A stretch of DNA of 34,010 nucleotides from a virus. Location of the stretch: IMG/VR virus record IMGVR_UViG_3300020172_004712, positions 1-34,010 of that record; one strand, written 5' to 3'. This document shows positions 27,099 through 34,010 of the stretch, piece after piece; position 1 is the stretch's first letter, and each line of letters opens with the position of its first letter. The notes beneath the pieces are model-generated. The model had not been told where the DNA came from. It ran no database searches and saw only the letters and a program-made list of their open reading frames with translations. A program made the translations under genes and the position numbers.

Positions 27099-29228
27099 TC
27101 AACTATCATTATGTTTAAATTTAACTCTAATAGAATCTATTAAAGGAGTTTGAAGTGGATTTTCATGCCTTATTAAATCTGCCCTATATCTTACGGCGGT
27201 AACCGTATCTAACGCATTCGAATAGTAATTAAGCAAAGATTTTCCAGAGATTTCTCTTGAAGACAAAATTTCTCTTCTTGTATAAAAGGGAGCTATTGTG
27301 AATAAATTAGCGCTTATATCTGATCTTCTTTTGAATTCCATGGGATCTAAATATGAGAAATAATTCAAGAACATAGTTCCATAATCTATCAAATTTTTAT
27401 TAGACATTAAATCAAAATTAATAAGTCCGGAAAAATTCTTATCATAAGTGACAACTATATTATTAATTCCAGTAATAAAGTTCCATTCAATAGTAGAAGA
27501 AATTACACCGGACGGCAGGTCAGCTATCAGAGTACCATTTAAATATATTGCTAAATTAAAATCATCTCTACTTTTTGTAACTTTGTGAGATACTTTATAT
27601 TCTTTAGTCGTTAATAATTTTGTTTCCATTAAACCAACTCTAACACCATATATCCCTGGTGCTATATTGCTAATTTGGTCTTTTACAATATCTGTATTTA
27701 ATTCATTAACATCATCATTAATGGCTATTTTTTCTGTCCAAATATTTAAAGATTTATAATATTCTACATTTGAATTTCCAGGCGTTATATGATAGTGCTT
27801 ATAGCAATTTAAATCAGCTAAAATATATGGATCTATAAATTGATCGCTAGCATTGACGGCCTCAATGCGGTACACTTCTTTATCGGTACCAGGCAGAATT
27901 GTTGGATTAGCCTCATTAACATTTTCTGGATTAGGATTAATTGGAATAGAGCTTGAATCCTCACCCGGAACACCTATGTATCTTGATTGTACACTTGAAC
28001 CACTAAGGTTGACAATTTTTTGTGCAGTGGCGTTAGTCGATGAAGTTGGTTCAATAGGTATCCAATTGAACTCAGCAATTTGTTTAGCACTTGTGCTATC
28101 GGCTGCAACGTAATATTTTATATCTGTTCCAGACAATATTTGATCTTTCGTTTCAATTGAAACTGAATTGATTGTCAATTTATTATTGTCTGAAACTGGA
28201 ACTGAAATTGGAGCAGAAACTATTACTGCTGATTTATCATAGTAGTCTGCATTTATTACTAACTCTCTAATCCCGAATTTATATGTATAGGGATTTATTG
28301 AATTATTTTCTATTTGATCTGGTTCAGTTTTGTAAATAATTATCATTATTTTACTATAAAAATCAGCTGGGATAGTAAAAGAGAATCTATTATAATCTGT
28401 TTTTGAGGTTTGTGATCTCATTTGCTCTGGCTTATTTATGTCCGTCGGCGTTGCCGTTACATAGATCGCGCATGGTGCTGATGTCAATAATGATCCGCTA
28501 ATTTTAGACAGATTATACGAAGTATTAATTGGTATATTTAATGTCATCACGACCACTGATGGTTCTGGGGAGTTATGAGTATAAGACCAGTATGTATCAT
28601 TAAGTCCATCAAAAACAGATTCAAAATCTTGAACATCGACGTTATTGACTACGGGTTGATTATTTGACATAATACTATACGTCGCATTTGAGGACGTTAT
28701 GGTACTTGTTGTGAGCGCATTAGAAATACTGTTGGTTATTTTAGGTATACTAACATTGCCATATAGTGTATCGATATATGCAGACGTCATATCCATATCA
28801 ATTGTATCTAAGTTAGAAAAACCTTCTAAATAAGAATAAAAATATCCATCTGAATTTGAGTTTGCAAATATTAAATCATCTATTTTATTTTCTAATATTT
28901 TTCTTTTACTTTTAAGATTATCTAGTCTATTATTTAAAGCTGTAACAATAGAAAATATTTCTTGGTTATTTTCATTCACACAATCATATAATACTTCAAC
29001 ATTAAAAAGTGTATTTGCCATTAACTCATTTATTAGATTTACATCTGTTTTAGCTACTATGTCTAGCTTTGTGTAGTCTAATGGAATCGGATTTCCAAAT
29101 TTATATATAGAAAAATACTCTCCAAAAACTTTTTTAATTTCTAGTTCAGAAGGTTTTTTTCCTTGAGAATATAAAATTTTATATATATTTCCTAAAAATT
29201 TTCTTTTTTGGATAGATGATATATTCAT
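27099..29228 (-). CDS. Large virion protein with discoidin-like region (709 aa)
   Basis: Residues 1-125 are helical (NIYKILYSQGKKPSELEIKK, then a coiled coil around LDNLKSKRKILENKIDDL), followed by an F.NLDTIDMD.. stretch and LYGNVSIPKI (155-164). VFDGLNDTYWSYTHN (205-219) starts what reads as a discoidin-like carbohydrate-binding sheet, with further beta domains after it. The C-terminus (residues about 640-709) is mixed. This suggests a fibre or baseplate wedge binding cell-surface sugar. ATG 29228 overlaps the upstream stop as TAATG; AAAGG lies 10 bases before. Confidence 0.7.
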   Translation of the reverse strand: MNISSIQKRKFLGNIYKILYSQGKKPSELEIKKVFGEYFSIYKFGNPIPLDYTKLDIVAKTDVNLINELMANTLFNVEVLYDCVNENNQEIFSIVTALNNRLDNLKSKRKILENKIDDLIFANSNSDGYFYSYLEGFSNLDTIDMDMTSAYIDTLYGNVSIPKITNSISNALTTSTITSSNATYSIMSNNQPVVNNVDVQDFESVFDGLNDTYWSYTHNSPEPSVVVMTLNIPINTSYNLSKISGSLLTSAPCAIYVTATPTDINKPEQMRSQTSKTDYNRFSFTIPADFYSKIMIIIYKTEPDQIENNSINPYTYKFGIRELVINADYYDKSAVIVSAPISVPVSDNNKLTINSVSIETKDQILSGTDIKYYVAADSTSAKQIAEFNWIPIEPTSSTNATAQKIVNLSGSSVQSRYIGVPGEDSSSIPINPNPENVNEANPTILPGTDKEVYRIEAVNASDQFIDPYILADLNCYKHYHITPGNSNVEYYKSLNIWTEKIAINDDVNELNTDIVKDQISNIAPGIYGVRVGLMETKLLTTKEYKVSHKVTKSRDDFNLAIYLNGTLIADLPSGVISSTIEWNFITGINNIVVTYDKNFSGLINFDLMSNKNLIDYGTMFLNYFSYLDPMEFKRRSDISANLFTIAPFYTRREILSSREISGKSLLNYYSNALDTVTAVRYRADLIRHENPLQTPLIDSIRVKFKHNDS

Positions 29229-31675
29229 TACTTTTTGACCTTTGCTATTAACTCGTACGAATAAATTAATGGAGTTATATTTGTATTTTTATTCTTTATC
29301 ATTTCTATTTTAACATAAATTTTATTAACAATATTTGGGACCTTAGGACTATTCAAATATGCTACACCGGGAATTTGATATGAATCAGGAATATTTTTAT
29401 TAAAAACAATCACCTCTGCTATACCCTGGGTGTCTAATTGGACTGGAGAAATTTTCATCCAGTTGCTTCCATCAGCTGAAATATAATAATTAATATTTAT
29501 TTTATTAGAAAAAGTATTATCAATATTTGTCTCAACAGATAACATTATTGCCTCTACGGGGGCATCAAATAGGTATGGTGTAGAGACTATTTCTGCCTGA
29601 TCAGCGTATGTCTCATAGCTAACGCTTATATCCCTTATTCCTATGGCCAATCTTTTAGCTCTATACATCTCTGTTTCTGCTGTAATTGGAACCACTGGTT
29701 CCAAAGTTCTTCCTACACCAGTATGCGTAATGTATTCAACAGCGGGATTTATGATATTAAGAAGCTCAGAAGCGGTGGGAAATGATGATGAACTTATGCT
29801 AACAAAATTAGTTCTAGATATTCCTGTCACAGTTCCAGGCACTGGGGGCGTTCCACCGGTAACGGTGTATTTGATGCTAGTTGAACTAGTAATTTCAGAC
29901 ACTCTTACTGACTGAGGTGTTCCACCAAATAATTTTCCAGTACCATCTGTTGCAGTAATATAGGCTCCAACTTCGAGAAGTTGTACGTCTGTCATTCCAG
30001 TTATGGTAGCCGTCCATGGGCCAGCTCCTGCGACTGAACTGACGGTACCAGTAGTACTTATTGGTTGCTTTATACCATTGATAAATGATATAACAGATTG
30101 ATAATCTTGATTAGCATCGCTTTCTGATTGAAAATACTTTACTGGTCTTGGATCATCTGCATTTAGGGGTGCTTCAAAATCTGGAGATACCTTCCATTGA
30201 ATGTATCTATCTGGGTCATTTAAATCTGTAGTCCAATTCTGGAAATATACTTTTTCACCATCAACATCAAAAGTGATAATGTAGGCATTATACACAACTG
30301 GCTTTTTCTTAAGTGTTACTTTAATTGAGCCAGGATTGTTTGTATTTGCCTTGAACTTATTGGGTTGATGTAAAGGAGGAATTATTATATCTTTATTATA
30401 TGTCACCTCTTCATAAATGTCCCTACTGAGGACATCTGGATTAAATCTACTTAACCCATAAAATGGGCTTTCTGTTTCTTCATCTTGAGGATAATTTGGC
30501 TTCCAATATAGGTGCTTAATATCTATATCTTGTATTGAATCTTGTTCAAAAATTACTTCAACTTTTAGTATTTTTCTTTCAGAGAATTTAACTGTAGCTT
30601 TATTGTAAAAATAGTTTTGTGCTGATTCAATAGTTAGTGGAGCAAATGATAAGCCGATAAATATGGCTTTATCCAATATGTCTTCTGAGGTACCATCTTC
30701 TTTGAATATTCTAATTTGATTGACTTTAACGAAGTTAGACGAACCAAAGTAGGGGACTATATCAATAGAGTTTGCATTTGTAGCAACATTTGATTCCATA
30801 ACAACGGTTAGGACTAATGGCTTAGTTAAGTCATAATTAGACCAATTAGTTAGAGAACCTGCGCCCTGAGTTACATCTGATCGAGTTCCAGTTACGTAAG
30901 AAAACTCATTATCTGATACTGTATTCTTATTTACTGGACCACTATCCCTATCTACGTTTAAGGCTTCATACTCAAAGTAAGTTAATGGATTTGAATCTAT
31001 TATACCAGCTACAGAACTAATTGTTGGATTTGATTCAAAAATATACCTATATGAAGATGTCCCATCTGAACTGGTAGACCTAATAACTTGATGATTGTTT
31101 CCCATAAATCCATCAGATGAAGTAATGCTTACCCGATTAGGCGACCATAAACGACTTTTTACTATAGGTAAAGAAAAGGAACCATTGTATATGTGTGGAT
31201 TAAAATTAATCTTAACCCTATTGAAATCTACTTGATCTGCGTTATCAAAAGAGTCACCTAAATACACAACATCATTTGATGGACTTTGGGTGTACATCTG
31301 CAAAATTTTTGCTTTTGAAGCTATTCTTTCGGCGTATCTTTTTTCATTTTCTATCTCAGTAGAAAAAAGATTGAATGTATTAATTGTTTTAGCGACAAGG
31401 TAATCTACATGCTCGGCAATTACATTCATATCATTTGCTAGGTCTTTAGAAAATTTATTAATTTTAGAGGAGATGGGTGGTTCACCCTTTATGTATGGAT
31501 CAAATTTAGTCATTGGTCCAGAAATGCCCTGATATATTTCAGACAAAAGTTGATTGTATTTTTCAATTCTTTCTTCATTTGTTTTAAAAGAATTTGTTTT
31601 TTCTAAGATCATAAAATCTCTAATCTTTAAAAAGATTTGATCATATGCCATTAGGTTTGATGAAACTTGTGCCAT
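29228..31675 (-). CDS. Large virion protein with inserted beta module (815 aa)
   Basis: Helical residues 1-130 (ENEKRYAERIASKAKILQM) precede a DSFDNADQVDFNR stretch and IYNGSFSLPIV (162-172). ISSVAGIIDSNPLTYFEYEA (219-238) begins a discoidin-like region. Residues about 542-618 form a glycine/threonine-rich beta module (GAGPWTATITGM) common in phage tail fibres, which stands out by higher GC. ATG 31675 has AGGA six bases upstream; the TTG at 31690 is not needed. A tail fibre, tail tip or baseplate role is inferred from architecture and neighbours. Confidence 0.72.
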   Translation of the reverse strand: MAQVSSNLMAYDQIFLKIRDFMILEKTNSFKTNEERIEKYNQLLSEIYQGISGPMTKFDPYIKGEPPISSKINKFSKDLANDMNVIAEHVDYLVAKTINTFNLFSTEIENEKRYAERIASKAKILQMYTQSPSNDVVYLGDSFDNADQVDFNRVKINFNPHIYNGSFSLPIVKSRLWSPNRVSITSSDGFMGNNHQVIRSTSSDGTSSYRYIFESNPTISSVAGIIDSNPLTYFEYEALNVDRDSGPVNKNTVSDNEFSYVTGTRSDVTQGAGSLTNWSNYDLTKPLVLTVVMESNVATNANSIDIVPYFGSSNFVKVNQIRIFKEDGTSEDILDKAIFIGLSFAPLTIESAQNYFYNKATVKFSERKILKVEVIFEQDSIQDIDIKHLYWKPNYPQDEETESPFYGLSRFNPDVLSRDIYEEVTYNKDIIIPPLHQPNKFKANTNNPGSIKVTLKKKPVVYNAYIITFDVDGEKVYFQNWTTDLNDPDRYIQWKVSPDFEAPLNADDPRPVKYFQSESDANQDYQSVISFINGIKQPISTTGTVSSVAGAGPWTATITGMTDVQLLEVGAYITATDGTGKLFGGTPQSVRVSEITSSTSIKYTVTGGTPPVPGTVTGISRTNFVSISSSSFPTASELLNIINPAVEYITHTGVGRTLEPVVPITAETEMYRAKRLAIGIRDISVSYETYADQAEIVSTPYLFDAPVEAIMLSVETNIDNTFSNKININYYISADGSNWMKISPVQLDTQGIAEVIVFNKNIPDSYQIPGVAYLNSPKVPNIVNKIYVKIEMIKNKNTNITPLIYSYELIAKVKK

Positions 31676-31686
31676 AATATTTCCTG

Positions 31687-34010
31687 TCAACTATTCTTAG
31701 CTACTGATGTTAATCTGTCATAATTCGAATCAAATGTTGCTGTCTTAATTTTCAACAGAACTGAGTCAGCCTTAGCGGGGATGTCTAAGTTGGGGATATT
31801 CTTTCTCATGATTAATCTGAATCGTAAATTATAAGGAACATATTCATACAAAACTCTAAAATTGGAATTAATAACTTTATTGAAAGTAATATTTTTTCCA
31901 CTTTGAATAAATAAAGTTAAATTAGTATCGTAGAATTTTGCGCTGTATTGACTATTGGTATAATTCGTCATATTTATTGCGTATGTTCCATCTGACAATA
32001 ATATTTTAACAGGATTATACCCGGTTCCTGCGCTTCTGAATATAGTGCCTATTGTCGATCCATACGTAGCATCATTTAAATATCTCTCATTTATATATGG
32101 AGTATATTCTAAGCTAATTGATCTATTCGAATCATTTTTAGCAAAAGCCTGACCTGGGCCAGAATTATCGCCATAATTTTTTGTTATATCTTCATACAAA
32201 TTATATTTAATAAAATCTATTTCATATGGATCATACATTACTGTATCCAATGAATACGATACGCAGAAAATACTTGCTGGCCCAAAAAGAGATCTATCCG
32301 TAATGGTAACTTTATTTGACACTACGTTAAATGAGTACTGATTAGTATTACATCTAAGGCCATCTTTAAATAGTACTAGAGATCCGCTCAATGCTCTAAA
32401 TCTTAATTTAGCTGAAAAATCTGTAGTGTCAAAAAATATTACTTCAGAATCAATTGAAGTTTCAGAATTAAATGCTATAGGCACCCAATCTAGTTCATTG
32501 TTAGGACTTTCTTTATTTGAAATAGAAAGTTCATAAGATAACAAGTTGTTTAGATTAAAACTTGCTGCCTCATTATTAACTGAACTTTTAATAACTTCAG
32601 CTTTACTTTTTACTGCTAATATCTGACCATTTACTGGAATTTTTCTACTGACAAAACAAGACTTAGCGACATTTAAAGAATCACTTTCTAAAAATTCTAT
32701 TGATTTTAGAGAAAAAATATACTCGTAACAATCTGGAGCTTCCTTGGTTAGAAGATCTAATACTGCGTCCTGCGCAGTTCCATGCGAACTAGCTTGTGTA
32801 TAGAATTGATATTTTTGATCTGACATATTATTGCTATTGCCTTGCAATATATTTCCAGGGTAAGCTAGTGTTTGTTGTGGGTTTTTGGTTATTGATGATT
32901 CTACAAAGTAATTAGAATAAATATTAGAATAATTAGTATCTAAATTAGATACTATATTGTAGAAGAGATTTTTAAATATTGGCGAATTAAATAATTTACC
33001 TCTGTCGCTTAAATCAAAATTATTTGCCTTAAATATTTCATCCGAGATCATCTTAGAGTATTCATCAAGATCTTTAGGAAATCTATAGCTATAATATTCG
33101 TTTTCTACGTTTTTATTTTTAGACAAACCATTAACTGTATTATTTCTTTTGAAATGCCAATAAACCAAGTCTTGCATTAAGCTAAATTTTTTACTTCTTT
33201 CATTTAATCTTTCGTTAATAAATGACTGAATATTTTTTGAATTTAGTTCAGAAGTTATTGGTGCCAGTTTAGTTCTGATATAAGATGATTGATTAAAGAT
33301 AAATATAAATTTATTAATTATTCTTTTGTCAAAAGATATTTCTAATCTTGAATCAAGATTTTTTGGTGTAGACAATAATAAATTGTACGACTCCGCCGCA
33401 TTTAGATTCGATGAGTTTGTATTTGGCGGATTAAAAGCAACGATCTGCAGCAGTTGCAATCCGTTTCCGAGGTTTGGATTTAGTCTTATCGTATCAATAT
33501 TAATCCCAGAAACAAGCTCTACTTCGACAGCTGTTTGTGCTCCGTTAATTCTACTATAATCATAATTTAAATATTTTAAATAATTAATTATATTTGAAGT
33601 TAAAACTATTGGACTTTTAATAGTTAAATTCCAAGAATCTTTTAGATTATCATTAAATAAATTATTGAAATTACTATCAGTAGTTATATAATTTGCATAA
33701 TTAGAAGCTATATTAATTGATTTAATATTGTTCATTATATTTTTATTAGAATAAGAATTTCCCATTTTAAGAATTCCACTAACAGTATCTATGAAGTAAT
33801 TCCCACCATTCACAAACGGCGCATTATCTCTATCTGGAATAGTAAAGTTAGACCCGTCATAAGAGTAATCATATAGGCTGTTATCAAATTTTTCAATATA
33901 ATTAGCATTATATAAATCATCTTTACCTGAAATATATTCGTAATTGTTAATAAAAATTTCTAGATCATTGATATCTTTGTGAATTTTTTCTATTTCAGAA
34001 GAAAGGACAT
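31687..34010 (-). CDS. Large virion protein, N-terminus beyond right edge (773+ aa)
   Basis: The frame is open to the right edge: after a GTG at 33813 it continues upstream for about 65 codons without stop, reading SSEIEKIHKDINDLE, then FDNSLYDYSYDG and NFTIPDRDN. The true start therefore lies outside the window. LFNDNLKDSWNLTI, then VEVELVSGINIDTIRL and FDKRIINKFIFIFNQ resemble a discoidin-like sheet, as in the two following genes. Later parts are beta-rich. Likely tail fibre or baseplate protein and the most upstream of a set of four related ones. Confidence 0.7.
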   Translation of the reverse strand, partial: VLSSEIEKIHKDINDLEIFINNYEYISGKDDLYNANYIEKFDNSLYDYSYDGSNFTIPDRDNAPFVNGGNYFIDTVSGILKMGNSYSNKNIMNNIKSINIASNYANYITTDSNFNNLFNDNLKDSWNLTIKSPIVLTSNIINYLKYLNYDYSRINGAQTAVEVELVSGINIDTIRLNPNLGNGLQLLQIVAFNPPNTNSSNLNAAESYNLLLSTPKNLDSRLEISFDKRIINKFIFIFNQSSYIRTKLAPITSELNSKNIQSFINERLNERSKKFSLMQDLVYWHFKRNNTVNGLSKNKNVENEYYSYRFPKDLDEYSKMISDEIFKANNFDLSDRGKLFNSPIFKNLFYNIVSNLDTNYSNIYSNYFVESSITKNPQQTLAYPGNILQGNSNNMSDQKYQFYTQASSHGTAQDAVLDLLTKEAPDCYEYIFSLKSIEFLESDSLNVAKSCFVSRKIPVNGQILAVKSKAEVIKSSVNNEAASFNLNNLLSYELSISNKESPNNELDWVPIAFNSETSIDSEVIFFDTTDFSAKLRFRALSGSLVLFKDGLRCNTNQYSFNVVSNKVTITDRSLFGPASIFCVSYSLDTVMYDPYEIDFIKYNLYEDITKNYGDNSGPGQAFAKNDSNRSISLEYTPYINERYLNDATYGSTIGTIFRSAGTGYNPVKILLSDGTYAINMTNYTNSQYSAKFYDTNLTLFIQSGKNITFNKVINSNFRVLYEYVPYNLRFRLIMRKNIPNLDIPAKADSVLLKIKTATFDSNYDRLTSVAKNS

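Noticed and set aside
33811-33813. GTG at 33813 as start of the rightmost virion gene
   Set aside because: The frame stays open for about 65 more codons to the window edge and reads as plausible protein (FDNSLYDYSYDG, NFTIPDR) that matches the pattern of the neighbouring proteins, so the true start is outside.

Overview
The window looks like one piece of a large, AT-rich (about one third G+C by eye) double-stranded DNA bacteriophage genome. Genes are packed almost without gaps, often overlapping by 1-14 bases. All but one lie on the minus strand. Content is typical of a virulent tailed phage with its own replisome. The gene families (r1t-like holin, a two-helix membrane protein of the kind seen beside actinophage holins, an MSMEG_6728-type repair protein, class II ribonucleotide reductase, ThyX, a DnaE with an intact-looking PHP domain) point weakly to an actinobacterial host. 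That host call is inference only.

Reading in the direction of transcription (right to left): 34010-24745 is a virion block. It holds four large proteins that appear to share one architecture (helical/coiled-coil N-terminus, then beta-rich parts resembling discoidin folds), a small linker protein and a repeat-bearing structural protein. The rightmost gene runs off the window. 24743-24287 holds two small membrane proteins, one a probable holin. A GC-rich hairpin at 24194-24212 closes this block.

24127-19804 is a DNA-precursor block: class II (B12-dependent) ribonucleotide reductase, a divergent ThyX, dCMP deaminase and small proteins, one of them a 53-aa membrane protein. 19817-16150 mixes small unknowns, two family-2 glycosyltransferases, a staphylococcal-nuclease-like protein, a pyrimidine-dimer-glycosylase-like protein, a deoxyribosyltransferase-like protein and a 63-aa gene with its own promoter and hairpin. 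16138-5522 is the replication block: an unknown protein, HTH plus nuclease, DnaB-like helicase, a degenerate Cas4-like protein, HD hydrolase, archaeo-eukaryotic-type primase, a DNA polymerase III alpha subunit flanked by two cysteine-rich zinc-binding candidates, and an apparently active Cas4/RecB-like nuclease.

At 5235-5521 a symmetrical divergent promoter drives two transcripts. One goes left: PD-(D/E)XK nuclease, sigma factor, unknowns, RNase H, dNMP kinase and an AT-hook-like protein, ending at a perfect hairpin at 1050-1078. The other goes right to the only plus-strand gene, a very acidic 54-aa protein with its own terminator. The far left (998-1) carries small basic proteins and a membrane-anchored coiled-coil protein. 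No tRNA, CRISPR array, integrase or insertion sequence was seen.
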